Shown: piece after piece, positions 8,250-22,400 of the stretch
Position numbering within the stretch: position 1 is the first letter of the stretch
How the letters are laid out: every line of letters starts with the position of its first letter
NCBI RefSeq assembly: GCF_932276165.1
Contig: NC_064011.1
Coordinates: 6,031,501-6,095,500, forward strand
Source of the DNA: Plutella xylostella
Taxonomy: Eukaryota > Arthropoda > Insecta > Lepidoptera > Plutellidae
DNA length: 64,000 bases
Direction: 5' to 3'
Notes under the pieces: model-generated
The model's database searches: none
Seen by the model: only the letters and a program-made list of their open reading frames with translations
What the model was told of the DNA's origin: nothing
Position numbers and translations under genes: made by a program

Positions 8250-10975
8250 ATGTCGGTGCACAAGCGCGATAGAAGCGTCAACTTTACACAAAAAGAAGTG
8301 GAACTACTAAACGAGTTATTAGCCGCTCATATACACATTATTGAGAACAAGAAGAGTGATGCGACGGTCTGGCAAGAGAAGGAACAGTCTTGGGTGACCA
8401 TAGAGGCCCAGTTCAACAGCAGAAGTGGCGAGTACTTCCGAAGTGCCAAGACGTTGAAAGCCAAGTATGAGGGCATGAAAAGGATTGAAAGGAAAAAGGC
8501 AAGGACACTTGGTAATTGCCAGCCAGAGGGTTCTAGCCCCGCGGGAGGGCCTAGTTTTACTCCTAAGTTTGCTGGTGCTGCATTCAAGGTGAAAAATATC
8601 ATATTTAGTATCTACTTAACACACAAATTACCAAAAAACAAACTTGAAATAAAATCTTTTCTTTTGGGATAGGAAAGTGGAACACCAACAGATAACCAGG
8701 AAATATCTATTAAGAACTTTTGATAATGATAAGATGCGTCTGCAACTCAGTCATCAGACAGTACTATTTTAATATGCTCTGCATTGAAAATATAACATGA
8801 TGATTCACTCTTATTCCAGAAGTCCCATTTCTCTATGATAATGAAGTACTGCATACAGCTGATCTGCAAGCATGGTCCGGCCGCAGACCGGGTCATCAAC
8901 GACTCTGCTTTCCAGCAGATCCTCGCGCTCACCTCGCTCACAGAGGAAGAGCGGGGACGGGTCACCTCTGAGAATGTGAGAGCTATGATTGAGACTGGTG
9001 GTGAAGAAGACTACAGTGAATTAGATGTAAGAGATTAGAATTAAGGCAGAAAATGTGTAATTTTGTAAGTTTTTTACAGCTTTTATATTCTGATAAAACA
9101 TAGGTACATGAGAAAGCAATCCTGTCAGCAATTAAATTAAAAAGACTAAAATGGAATGCTTAGAAAATAACTGCTTTCACATTAAATTGAAAATCATTAA
9201 ATTGACATCATACTTTCTGTTTTGAAGCTACTGAGTCAGAGTCAATACACATTCTTGATACCTATCTGTTAATGAAGCAAGGCTCTTAAACACCTACATG
9301 GTTATTACCTGTTTCAGGATACAAGAAGTGGAATGGGAGACGATGATGACACTGAGAATGAAACTGCAGCACCAGGTGAGTAAAATCATGCTTCTAAATT
9401 CTATTTCATGATAGCTTTCTAAATCTCGCTTTTAGGCCTTATTTCACACTGTCTGGGCAATGGTGCCCTGTGGAATAAAATACATGCTGTCACTCTCTGT
9501 AATTATGTTTTAGATGGTGACAGCATATGACACAGTCCACAAAACCAATCTTACACATTTTACATTCATACAAACCCTTATTCAATATTTTCACAAAATA
9601 TTTTACATATTTCAGTATCCATAAAGCAGGAGGTTGAAGTGAGCTACTGGCCTGGCTCTGATGAAGAGGATGAAGGAAACCATGAGTCATGCACTGACTA
9701 CTTGAAGCACTACCGGGTATGTACAGTCAGCAATAGAGAATATGTATGACACCTCATAGTAAAACATAGATCCTAAGGCTTAAGGAAATAAAATATTATT
9801 TTATTGATACATACAATCAATCTTTTCCTCTCAAGAAAAAACTTTTACCTGTGGCAATTTTGGCATTGTTAGTCTCCAGCTCTATCCATTCAATCGACAG
9901 TAATCACTTTTATCTGTATAAAAAACCGCAGTTACTATAACATATTCAACAACTATAACTGCCATTTCTCTCCAGATATCATCATCAAATGAGGCGACTT
10001 GCACAATATGTGACAAAACATTCACTCACAACTCTGCGACTACCCTCAAAGAACACCTGTGGTCCAGCCACCCGTACGCCACTGGCATAGGAGATGTAAG
10101 TAAAAGTACTACTAGTTGTCTACTGTGTAAACATATACAGGATGCAATTTTATCAGTTTATCAGTGTACAGTCACCAAAAAAGATGTGTATGCCACAAAG
10201 ATTTAAACGTGATATGATTTTTTTTATAAAGAAAATTTTCTTTTTAGTAGTTTAGACGACCGAATGGCGTAGTGGTTAGTGACCCTGACTACTGAGCCGA
10301 TGGTCCCGGGTTCGATTCCCGGCTGGGGCAGATATTTGTTTAAACACAGATATTTGTTCTCGGGTCTTGGATGTGCCCGTAAAATGGCAATAGGCCCGCC
10401 CCCTATTACATTGGGACTAACATAACACTCTGGCGAAAAGTGGGTGCAGCAATGCACCTCTGCCTACCCCGCAAGGGAGTACATTGGTACAAGGCGTGAG
10501 TGCGTGTTTTTTTTTTTTTTTTTTCTTTTTAGTACTAACAGATATCTAAAGGTATTTTTCAATTCTGTATAAATAGCCTACCTATAGTGGGCCACTACTG
10601 AGAAAGTGAAAGAAAGAAACTGATGTTACTATCGATTTTTTACAGGAAGACGATGAAGAAAAACAGAAAGATCCACTGAAACCACCGACAGAAATAAAAC
10701 ACATAAAAGAAAATCCACAACCCGAAACCCCGCCAGCCAATAAGAAGCGCAAGATCGAACCACCTGTCAACAACGAACCAATCACGACGCAGCACGACGC
10801 TTCCTCATTGGACAGATTCAAGGGCATAGACCATCCACATCAAGAGTTCAAGAGTCTCGACCAATTCGGCCTCTACGTGGCCTCGTTGCTGAAACTGCTG
10901 CCCAGGAAGAGGTGCATCAAGTATCAGAACCAGATAGTGGACAGGCTGTTGAAGGACCTGGCGGCCGCCGCCTAG
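8250..10975 (+). CDS. Gene B: Myb/SANT (zeste-type)-BED-BESS protein, six exons
   Basis: Exons are 8250-8588, 8820-9026, 9318-9375, 9616-9716, 9976-10095 and 10646-10975, about 384 aa. Exon 1 holds the whole Myb_DNA-bind_5-type domain (FTQKEVELLNELL, IIENKKSDA, SWVTIEAQFN, TAKTLKAKYEGMKR), not split as in its neighbours. Exon 2 has the family helical block (KYCIQLICKHGPAADRVIND). In exon 4 the W-x-C-x-C motif of paralogues is replaced by an acidic stretch (PGSDEEDEGNHESC). Exon 5 is a BED-like finger (CTICDKTFTHNS, then EHLWSSH). Exon 6 carries NKKRK and the BESS-like end. It is likely a nuclear DNA-binding regulator. Most of the protein is highly diverged from A and G1-G3, but the last roughly 120 nt are almost identical to them. 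A stretch at 8673-8720 after a TAG acceptor was not used because no donor follows. Confidence 0.75.
10250..10520 (+). mobile_element. tRNA-derived SINE with intact target duplication
   Basis: A tRNA-like head has an A box (TGGCGTAGTGGTTAG) and a B box (GGTTCGATTCC); it is followed by a body and a T-rich tail. A 14-bp duplication TTTTCTTTTTAGTA lies at 10236-10249 and 10521-10534. It sits in the last intron of gene B. Confidence 0.85.
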
Positions 10976-11086
10976 TGTAGGTGTCTTGTTTTTGGTGTCA
11001 CAAGTTAAAACCTCGTTTAGCGGAAGTTTTACAGGTATTTCACAGAATAATCAACATCCTGTATGTGCGGTTTGGTCATTTTATTG

Positions 11087-12284
11087 CATGGAAGTAATAA
11101 TACAACAGGAATGCGCACTCACCAAAATGATGCAAACAAAAATAGACCTAACGAATTCACCTTAAGATTTATATTTGAAGTGAAAGAGGCCGCGAGCCGA
11201 TAGAGAGGGTTACCACAGAGCCCTTCCTCTCTTTCTCACAATTGCCAGGATTTAGTTGTGTAGTAGATTTTGTACGAAGAGAGCTAGGCAAAAAAATTAT
11301 TAAATTAACTCATAGACTACTGTATATCATATCATTTTCAAAAACAAATTTATAATAAATCATTATAAACATGTAATTTTAATGAAATATTTGGTATTTG
11401 TATGAATAATAATTTCATAAAAAATATTGGTAGTTTTTCTAAATACTTTACGACAAGACCGAAGTTGTCAAGATGACGGATGACGTTTATACTGTTGTGA
11501 GAGACGTTATGGTTAGGGTGACCATTAATTCGTACTTTTGAATCACTTTCCATTAATTAGGACCTGTTTCATTCAACTTTTTGTTTTATTTTATACCTAA
11601 GTATAATTAGGTATTATTGTGGCTGTTATCTTCTAAGGCTGGTAAAGAGTTATGAGCTGTTGATTTTTTTGGTGATAGATATGAGTATTATAAGATAATT
11701 TATCAAGCTTAACCGGCGGAAGCACTTAGGTTGAGATATTTTATTTGAAATCTAATGATTTTCATCAATGTTTTAGGTACATAGTTGCGTTTAATGTTAA
11801 CCTGTTTTGACACTTTCTTGTCAACACTACACCTAACTTAATTTTATTTACTTAAAATTATATTTTCCCAAATTTCAGCTTTCCTTCCAATGAAGAAACA
11901 TAGCAAAGGTGGTTCCAAGTAATTCCCACAAATTTTCATCATTACCCGATGATAAATCCCGATTCATCGCAAGTGTTTATTATCGTTACAGACGCACTAT
12001 AAAGTCCTGACAAGAAAGTCCTGACAATAAAGAGTGCGATTTTGCTAAGACTTTTTATCATTGTCAGTTATTTACTTACCTGTACATCGAATTGTTCGAA
12101 TAATTAGTGACTTTGAGACCATCGACACCTATTCGCGACATGATAGATTAGAAGTGATGTCTCATGAATTACCTAAAATTATGGTCACCAAAAATAGAAA
12201 GAGATGGAGGGCTCCGTGCTGACTATCTCTGTCGGCTCGTTTTTTTGGTGCAGTGCGCATTCCTTTTGTATTATTACTTCCATG
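11087..12284. mobile_element. hAT-like non-autonomous DNA transposon
   Basis: Ends CATGGAAGTAATAATACAAC and the complementary GTATTATTACTTCCATG are flanked by the 8-bp direct repeat TTTTATTG (11079-11086, 12285-12292). Eight-base duplications are the hallmark of hAT elements. No transposase frame is present in the 1.2 kb. It lies just downstream of gene B. Confidence 0.7.
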
Positions 12285-12651
12285 TTTTATTGAGTTCAAA
12301 ATGATCAAAGGCTATCAAGAGTGCCACAGTTGTCAAATTTTACAGCATGTTACGTTAAGTCCTCAGAATAATACCTACATTGGCCTAATAATGACCCATA
12401 GAACAAAGGGGTAAAGTAATGAATGATTACTACAATGTGGATTAATTTCTGTCTACCTATTCCGACTTAATCTTAAGATGTGGGCTTATAAAATAAATGA
12501 GATAATAAAAAACAGTGTATATTATGTTTTAAAATACTTCAATATTTATTAGAATTTTTATACTTAATACTAAATTACAAACGAATTCCTTAGAATGATA
12601 AATCCTTAATAAGTACTTATCTATACTTAAATCACATAATCATCTTGTACT

Positions 12652-12739
12652 TACAGTCTGCCACACAGATATCTGACCACACTCCTATACAAAAAATGTA
12701 ATATGGTGAAGTCAGATATTTGCAAAGCAGACTGTACAT
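12652..12739. mobile_element. Short MITE-like inverted repeat
   Basis: TTACAGTCTGCCACACAGAT and the reverse-complementary GCAAAGCAGACTGTA bracket about 90 bp. Confidence 0.45.
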
Positions 12740-12823
12740 CTTAAATAACTAGACTATGGTACCTATTGGAGGTAGGTAAAATTGTGATTTAAAAGAAAAT
12801 GTTCTCCTTCTTTCAGTTTATCA

Positions 12824-13060
12824 TCATCATCAGCCCGTAATGGTTCACTTCTGGACATAGGGCCTCTCCCAAGGAGCGCCACAACACTCGGTCCTCGGCC
12901 TTCCTCATCCAGCTACTATCTTTATTATCTAAGGTCGTCTTGCCAGTTCGTGGTTGCCCCACCGGTCATCGGTTTTTCGGAATATATGGCCGGCACAGTG
13001 CCACTTCAGCTTGTAGATTTTAGGAGTGATGTCGGTTACCTGAGTTCTTTTACGTACTTA
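12824..13060 (-). repeat. Lepidopteran LINE 3' fragment
   Basis: It contains CATCATCATCAGCCC, GGCCTCTCCCAAGGAGCGCC and GGTCGTCTTGCCAGTTCGTG, read as the complement of an RTE-like LINE 3' end. Apart from this and the short MITE, I see nothing between 12290 and gene C. Confidence 0.55.
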
Positions 13061-13468
13061 TTACTTTTTGTGTGGTTCTTTAGAGACCGCTTTCGTTTCT
13101 GTATAATTTCAATCATTGTCTAGTATTTTTAAAAGTCTATACAATAATAGGTGTGTATTCGAATTCGAAGTAATTATCTATCTGTTTGTCATACTTCCTC
13201 GACGAAACAATCTTAATGCAAATTAGTTGAATTAATGATTCAGGTTGGCTTTAATATTTATATTCAAAAGTTATGTCAATTTCTGTATCGTCAATTAATT
13301 TAATTGTATCGCCATTTTGGAATGTGAAAACCTACATTACATCTAGATTCTAGACATACAGGTTTCACACGTATGTGACAACTGAAGCGGTGTGCATCAA
13401 AATTCACCTTTAAATTGAACAAAATTGCTCCAAATCCTATGAAACCACATCCAAGAGACATTATTCTA

Positions 13469-16400
13469 CTAAGCGGCAGCCGCCTGATCCTTCAACAACC
13501 TATCGACTATTTGATTCTGATACTTTATACACTTATCTTTAGGCAGAAGTTTCAGCAACGAGGCTACGTAAAGACCGAATTGGTCGAGACTTTTAAATCT
13601 ATCCAATGTGGAGGGGTCGTGCTTTATCGTGATTGGTTCGTTGTCTTCGATTGGTTCGATCTTACGTTTCTTATTGGCTGGCGGTGTTTCGGCCAATGGC
13701 GTGTCGTTTTGTGGTATTATTTTGACGTCTTTGGGTATTTTCATGATTGGCGGTGACGGCGGCGGCGGTGGCTTCTGTATTATAGGCTGATTGATTTTCG
13801 CTTGTTTCTCTTGGGTTGGATGGATATCGCTATCGTCCTCCTGTTGACAATAGAAAAGAATGTTTATACTTCATTTCCGTTTTAATTAATGTGAGAAATC
13901 CATGATTAACAGTTAACACAAGCCGGTGAGCTTCGCTTCGTTTTCAAAAGTTTTCCCGTGGGAATTCAGCGATAAACTGAAGGACTTTCGTCCCCTATTT
14001 TACGCCCTTAGGGGTGGAGTTTCTGAAAATCCTTTCTTAGTGCTCACCTACAATACCTAAGGATGAGGATGATGAGGATAAGTTTCATGATGGTACGGTC
14101 AGCTGCATAAGTAGCTATACACTTTTGTACCTTGTCAATCTGAAACCGCCTAGCAATTCATTGAAACATTAACTCGTCAGTTTGACAAGGTACAGAAGTG
14201 TATAGTTACTTATGGAGCTGACCGTAGCTTGAGCCGTTTGGGCTGTGGGTTGATGCCCAATCAGTCACTTTCTTTCCTATTTTATTTATATATAGGTATA
14301 TATTATATAGATATTATAGATATTAAAGGCAACTCACGTGGTCTCCCCCCGCGGCCTCCGGATGCGTGCTGAGATGTTCCTTGAGCGTCTCCACAGAGGT
14401 CCAGGTCAGAGTCTCCTCGCAGATCGTGCAGGTTGCCTCGTCCGGGGATATCTGGAGAGGGGAGAGAAAAAATATTCAAGTATATTTTTTTTAAAAAGGC
14501 TCGCCAAAAACGCGTATTGGGCTCATTGGCATAGATTCACATTCCTGTTCGTTCTATGATGTCTAACGTCTTATTTTCTGTTTTTTTTTATAAATTGTTG
14601 CCACGAATTTTGTTTTGTGTCATAGTGGTTCAAACTATACTCTTGAGCTTTTGACACTTCTTTAGACTGATTAAAAGACTTTGAAACCAATTAGGTATAA
14701 TTTTTCACACATTGAATTTACAAGTAAAGATCGATTTGTGGTATCTACCAACTCTTATTTGTACACAAAGAGTTAATATTCATATTTATTCTTATATTAC
14801 AACAATAAGGATCCAAAAGGCGGCCGTACACACTCTATCGCTCATAGCGATCTCTTCCAAACAACCTTTGGGTGAATAGACCTAAAGAGTCAGAAATAGG
14901 GTACAGCATGTACAGTAAGGGGCAGATAAACCTGAGCCCCCTCAGAAGCATTGTTAGTATGAGAGAGGGGTCAGGTTTCTTTGCACCTGACCGTACCTAC
15001 TTTGAAAATCTTTATTCATAATCTCACCCGGAAGTGCTCTAAATAGTCGACGACGGCGGCATCACACGCGTCGTCGTGGCGGCCCGCGATCGCGTCGCAC
15101 GAACACTGCCAGTGCGTCACCTCCACCTCGTCCTTTATCACCACTGAAAAGTAACACGAGTGTAAAATATGCAAATATAAATTTGTGTGTGCAACAGGGT
15201 GCGATAAATAAAGATAATTCTACAGATATCGTTCTCTAATACTATAATTGTATCACTTCTACCTCGTCCTTTATCAACACTGAAAAGTAATACGAGTGTT
15301 AAATGTGTTAACATGGTTCAGGAACTGGGTGCTATTAAAATACTTATTTCAACATTGCACCTATCTCGACCTTTATCAACACTGAAAGCTAAAATTAATA
15401 CGAGAGTAAAATATGTTAACATGGGTTAGTGTGTGTTAACAGGGAGCGATTATTTATTTAAAAGCTATTTCAACAGATATTGTCAAAAAACAGTGCTTTA
15501 ATGAGTCACTTCGATATCACAAACACGGCTATTGCGTCACTTATTCCTCGTATTTTATCAACACGGACAACGAAAAGTAATACGAGTGTAAAATGTGTTT
15601 GTGTGACTGTAGAACTGAGCGCGATTAAAATACTTATTTCAATGGGTATTGTTCACGAACAGATAATTTAGATTTTTTTATAATAATTACAAGTGACAGT
15701 AGGATATTGCAATAAATACTCGAGTGTAAAATGTGTTGGCATATTTTTTTGTATATACTGCGAATGATAAAAATTTCGAATAAAATTTTAAATAAATTTT
15801 AAATTAGTATTACACTTACTTGGCACAGGAAACTCATCGCCTTCCCCCGCCTCGCCCAGCGCGTCCATGTCCTGGAACAACACAAATACATTATTTAAAC
15901 CAAGCTGAAAGAAAATATCGTGAGGTAAATCTGCATATCCTAACTAATATTATAAATGCGAAAGTAACTGTGTCTGTTACTCTTTCACGCCAAAACGACT
16001 GAACAGATTTGAATGAAATTTGGTTTTTATCTCGGAATTCCCACAGAAAAACTTTTTAAGGCGAAGCGAAGCGCGCGGGAACAGCTAGTAGATTATAAGT
16101 CTAGTTTCTCACTTGAGAAAATCTATCTAACTTCTAACTATACGGATTCAGACCTAAGCGCTCAACTGAAGAGGCTTTTTTAAAACTGACCACCTGTATA
16201 ACTGATCATGTTGATAAACTTGACAAATGCATTGGAGTGTTCCTGGATCTGCAAAAGGCATTTGACACAGTGTGTATACCTATACTTTTAAGTCGACTCA
16301 GTAATATAGGTGTTAGAGGTAACTCTCTTTCATGGTTTGAAAGCTATTTGACCAATAGGACCCAGTGCGTGCGCGTGAATAAACACTCAAGTGATGATGC

Positions 16401-19400
16401 TGGTTGTGTATATGGAGTACCACAGGGTAGCACACTAGGCCCAACACTATTTCTGATATATATTAATCACCTGTGTGACCTTAAATTAAACTCGGCCAGC
16501 ATCATTATGTTCGCGGACGATACAGCCATAGTTTTTCACGGCAAAACATGGGACAAAGTTAAAAAAAACACTGAAGAAGGCTTAAAAGTGGTTACTTCTT
16601 GGCTAGAAGATAGTTTGCTGAGTCTCAATGCATCGAAGACCAAGTACCTTAGTTTTGGAAAAACTTCTATATCGAATCCCCCTGATGAATTTGCTGTGAA
16701 GGTTCATGTATACCCTTGCAATAGAAACCGAACCGTTAATCATATCTGCCAATGTCCCACACTGGCCAAAAGTAGTACAATAAAATACTTAGGAATCATT
16801 ATTGACGACAAACTCAAATGGCTTCAACAAATAAATGCGTTGAGTAAGAGAATCCGTAAACTAATATACGTTTTCAAAGCCCTACGCTTAGTTGCCGATA
16901 ACAACCTTCTCCTTCAAACCTATACAGCTCTCTGCCAGTGTGTAATAAGCTACGGAATAAATGCCTGGGGTGGAGCATGTAAAACTCACCTCATACAAAT
17001 TGAACGCGCTCAACGTGCGATACTTAAAGTTCTTCTTTTCCTGCCTTTTCAACATTCCACTACTACTTTGTATGAAAAAGCTAATGTACTAAGTGTTCGA
17101 AAACTTTTTGTGTATCAATGTCTGCGAAGATATCACAGATTAGACGTCCCATTCTTGCCCCCCAATAGACGAAGAGTTGATAGATGTCCAGTACCCGGGG
17201 CAAAAAGTGCTTTTGCCAAGCGACACTACTCTTACCTAGCCCCCACTATTTACAATATATTTAACTCTATACAGGGTGTTGCAAAAAGGGTATATCAAGC
17301 CGAAACCAGCATGTGCAGCATGTTATATCTAAGCCCGAAACTGAAATCAGAATTTCAAAATAGTTTACCGTTTTCGAGTTATTGACGATTGAAGTTTCAA
17401 AAAATCACGCAGAAAAAAAGTGGTCTAACAACCCTAAAACAGCTGATTACAAGACCCACTGACCTACATGTCAATGAACTCTGTCTCTGTTACTAGGACA
17501 TCATGCACAAAATTTGAATAATTGCCATTTTACCCCATTTTCTCTTTTCCCTAAAAGTAGGGAAAACTAATTCACAAAAGAATTTGAACTTAGATACATT
17601 TAAGTAAGTGCTTACATGTAGTGTTCAGGAAATGTAAAACTAAGATAATTTACGTCATAGGTACCTACAATTGCCTACTACAGCCTAGAATCAAATTAAT
17701 CGTGTAACTAGGTAGGTACTTACGTGCGACATCCAACATCCCGAATATTCTGATAAACACAAAACACAATCACACTTACCCACTATCACTTGGTTTTAAC
17801 GCACAATAAATTTACCTACCTATTTCTTCCATAGTAGGTACTAAATTAATTAAAAACTGTCTTTACAACAAACATTTCGCGACAGAAATATGTAAAAGCA
17901 CTACACATACACAGTCTACACTACACTTGTGTATGCTTAAAAGTTTGCAATGTGACTAAATCAAAGTACCTAAATAACAACAAAATGTGCATTTGTCAAA
18001 GCCGCCGCCCTTGGCTTTGATATCGCCGCCTGACGCCGCCGATGCCGTCGCGCCGCGCCGCGGAACTTCTTTGATCTAGTTAGAAGAATAACGTATTTCC
18101 TATTCATACCTACCTACTGATTTTCTGTTAATCGCGAGCGCAACACACTGGTCAATGCACTGGTGTGTGTACTTTACTTACTAATTCATCATATCTCCCC
18201 AACGATCGGGTTCTGCCAAAGCTAGTTTCAGGTAATTTATTTATTTGATTCTGGTATCCCATAGGCACTATCTTATCTAAACCATTATTAAACAAAGATA
18301 GAAAGAAGATAAAAAGAGAGACGAGAGTTTTGACCAATAGCAAAACCAATAAAAATTTATTACTTTTCACCAATGGCTCTCCAACTTTAAGAATTCGCGC
18401 GCGAGCAGCGCATAATGGTCTCCTGGTAATCCAGTCCCACGCGACGCTTGTTCAACTTCAAACTGATAATCACCGAAAGAATTGCATGAAAAAAGGCAGA
18501 TCGTTTCATAGCACAGTGACGTGAGGGAATATTTTGGTGATGTAGGTACTTAAGGATAACTCTGCTTCTAAATAAGCTTTCACCACTTAGGTAACAGAAC
18601 AATGTGCAATGTACTATTGTAGGTATTTTATTCACGAATTCGATTCGTTCGATTGAGTGAATTACTACTTACTTTCATAGTGTGAGTAATGAGTATTAAT
18701 ACGTACTTTTACCTTCATAATCATAACCAATACCAACACGACAGTGACAAACCCTAGTTCAGCTCTAATATTTTCACCGACACGCTAAGGAGAAGAAGTA
18801 GGTACTTACCTACCTCAACGTATCTACGGTATCCTATCCACTTTACCTGAAAAAACTTTGAGAACCAATGAACTCAGATTGTCCTAGTAAAAGTAACTAC
18901 ATTATTAAGATAGAAAAAGAAAAAAGATATAACTTATCTATGAAGTAAAAGAGAGATAGATACTTCTTTATTTGTATTACTTTAAAGTATTTTAATGTCT
19001 AATTGTCTATGTATGTGTTAATATGATGATTTGCGTAAGAAAGAGATAGAACTTTTCGTTGTTAATAGCCTTCGCGTGAAATAGAAAGAAACAGCATAAT
19101 AACATGCATTTTCGTCCTTAAAGCTAAGCCTTTTGTCAACACAACTGCATTTCCGCAATGACGCTGTGATTGGTTCGCGGCGAGTCAATATTTTCGGCGC
19201 GAAATTTGAAATCAAAGGACTCAAAGGAATGCCGCCGGCGCGGCGCCGGGCGGTCTCTCAATCAGTTCAGTTGCCCTGGCGCATAGCACCGCGAAGCATT
19301 GTAATGCTAATTTAATTAGTTATTTGGGTTTCTTCGCGTAATATTGGTGGCGTAATCCGTGTATTGCGAAGTGAAAGTTCATAAACAACCTGATTGTGTT

Positions 19401-22400
19401 ATTTGATACGGCGATAATTAGGTATCTAAGCATAATCTTTAAAAGTGTAGTGAAAAACCTAATATCGTATGGTAGACCTTGGAGTGAAAAGTAAAAGGTC
19501 AATTAAGTGTCCAAGTTCAGTTGTAATGTGAAGTGTTAATAATGATAAATAAAATCAATGTGCCGGCCGGCGTTATCTCACGGTTACCAGAGGATTTTCC
19601 TCTTACCTACTTTTGGATGTAAGAGGTATGTTACCTATCTTTATTTAATGTACGTAGGTAGTATTTTTTTAGTATCTATGGTATTTATTTTGGTATGAAA
19701 TTCGTTTGATGAAGTCATTAGTAGGCAACTGGTTAGGTATCTAAGTCTTGTCTAGTGCAAATCCACGTTTAACGTAAAAAATTGGTAGGTACCAGGGTGG
19801 TTGAGCCGTGTCCGCCAGCCAGGAGATGCGTGCTTGTGCTATAGCTATAGTGCATCTAATACTTATACAGAAGTGGGGTACTAGGGTTATAGCTTATAAG
19901 GTCGTCTGGTATGTCATGTATGTAGTTATTAGTTATACGGAAGTAGGGTACCAGGGCTACCAGAAACAATCATCAGGGTTGTCAAAAAAGTTACAAATAA
20001 AATATGGATTAAGTTTTGTATGGAACTTTTTTTTATTCGTGCGCCAAAATCTGACATCGCCAATGACTTTTCCAGAACGAGTTGTGTGGACCCTTTTCGG
20101 CTTGATATACCAATTTTGCAACACCCTGTATACAAGGTGAAGACAGCTAGTAACAATGCAATAAAAAACATATTAATCGAGTGGCTGCGGACGTTTGACT
20201 ATGAGGGTCTCGAGAATCAAATAAGCAAGAAGTTGTAGTGTCGTGCTTGTTTAACTTCTTTGCATACTTATATTGTATACATATTTAAGTAATTTCTTGT
20301 ACTCACTTAGAAAAGCTCAGAACTGTTAGTTTGTTTTGTTATGTATAATTTTATAGAGAGTGCTGTTGTTCTTACCTATAATTAAAGTAAAGATAATTAC
20401 ATATACCTACATTACATACAATCGCAAATTATTGTTATACCTACCACAAAATATTGTCAAAATGAGATTACATTACTTTTTATTTAATTTTGCATGTAAA
20501 CATGTTAATTATAATTAAACTAACAATATACTTTGTTAAATTGTTTAGTTAACATATAATTTAATTATTCATAGAGCGTCAAAACTTCTGTACAATTTCT
20601 GGGAAGGCACTGACTCCTGACATACAGGTGCTCCTAGTTTAGGAGTCAGGGAATAAAAACTTAACTTAAATGGTGACGACCATTTAAGTTAAGTTTTTAT
20701 TGCACAATAAAATTATGTTTATGTTTATGTTATGTTTAACTATGAATTTAAAACTAATCAGCCATTGAGCCAATGACAGCGCTGCTTAACTTGAAATTGT
20801 CAGGTGTGAAACGGGTAAGTATAATGTTCTTCAGGACATAAGGTGTAAAACTAACAGTTCTTTAGCAAAAGTAAACTCACAATCTCAGCACAATAATCAT
20901 GATCATCGTCCATAGCGGCCCTGACAGCCTGCCCCGTCACCCGAGCTCGCTCCGCCGCAGTCAGTGACGTCAGCGCCAGGATCTGCTGGAACGCCGCGTG
21001 GTCGATCACCCGCTCGGCGGCTCGGCCCAGCGAGCGGAGTAGGGCGGTGCAGCTACGCATGATGAGGGTGAAGTTTGGAGACTGCGAACAAGGGGATTTA
21101 GGTTAGAGTTGTAGTAGCATCTTATCCGACCGGAGAGTAATTTGTAAAAATTTACGTTCATCAGAATCTTAATTCTTCACTTCTATCGATTTTTTAAAAA
21201 AGGTTTGGTTATTGGCCGCTAACTAACACAAAGCGGGTCAGATGTGGCCGTACTCCTGAAAGTCAAGAGAGGGAAATTATGAAAATAAGGCGAGTTCTAC
21301 GGTCAAATGTATACCCGCCACCGCATTCTTGTGTTTATTACAATTATCTATAATTGATATTCCCAAGATGCCACATAAGGGCCTACAATGCACTACAATT
21401 TTGCGACACCACGCGATTTTTAACTTGCACTATTCACAAATTCACATATACTCTCGCACTACAAAAAATAATGTAGTTTAGGTCTATAAGATTAGCACAA
21501 GAATAGGCAACCAGTAGTATTTATAAGAACCTTACATAGGCTAAATACCTACTTTACATTTAGTGCACCATATAAAAAGAGGGCTCTTCTACTACAGCAG
21601 CCTTACTCCCAGCGGCGATGAGTCGCTGACACACTTTCATCATGATCGCTAATTCGGCACTGCCACCGCACATTTTAGACGCACAGCTTGTTGTGACGTC
21701 ACGCAAGCCAGTCAGTGCACTGAACTGCAGCCTTACTCCCAGCGGGAGTATTATTACTACCAGTTAATGTCATAATTATGATAATTTTTTGTGCACTTCA
21801 GCTTAAAAACATTGTCAACTTATAAGCTTTCAAATAAGATATTTCAATATCAAATCGATTTAAGTATCACCAAGATATGGCCAAAACAACGAGCACAGGC
21901 GGACAAAATTCAATAGGAAAACTAACAAGATAAGCCCAATTTAAAGATAAAAAGTGTGATTGTTTTCAGTCATGTTGACTTTAGTATGGAAGCCCGTATT
22001 TAGTTTTCTCCGCCTTCTCTGGTTGTTTTGGCCATACGAGTATCTTGTTCATACCTAAATCGATTTGATTTTCATTATCTTATTTAAAAGCTTATAAGTT
22101 GACATTTTTTTAAGCTGAAGGGCACAAAAATTGTCACATGATATATTTTTTTTATTTAACTTTTGTTTTTACGTTTTGTATATTTTTTAACATGTTTTAC
22201 TACTTTGAGGTATTGTGTCTAATTTAAGTCAAATAATGCACATTTTATTATTTTAATTAGTTTATTAAGTTGTTACTTATTCTACTCTACTTACCAATAA
22301 CCCTGTATATGTCGCAGGCATCTGGTTGAATCTCCTTTTTGGTTGTATCACTAGCGCGTTCATTGGATGGCGCTACTCAATAGTAGTCTTTTTGTTGACT

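Noticed and set aside
8673..8723. Extra exon of gene B after a TAG acceptor (ESGTPTDNQ)
   Set aside because: No GT donor follows before the stop, and exon 8250-8588 joins 8820-9026 in phase without it.
10262..10332. tRNA gene candidate
   Set aside because: A and B boxes are present, but they head a SINE with a body, tail and target duplication; no closed acceptor stem was found. The same applies to 25143-25206 and 61700-61740.
17268..20132. 4-bp TATA target duplication for the element in the LINE
   Set aside because: Removing four bases breaks the LINE frame, while removing two (TA) restores it.
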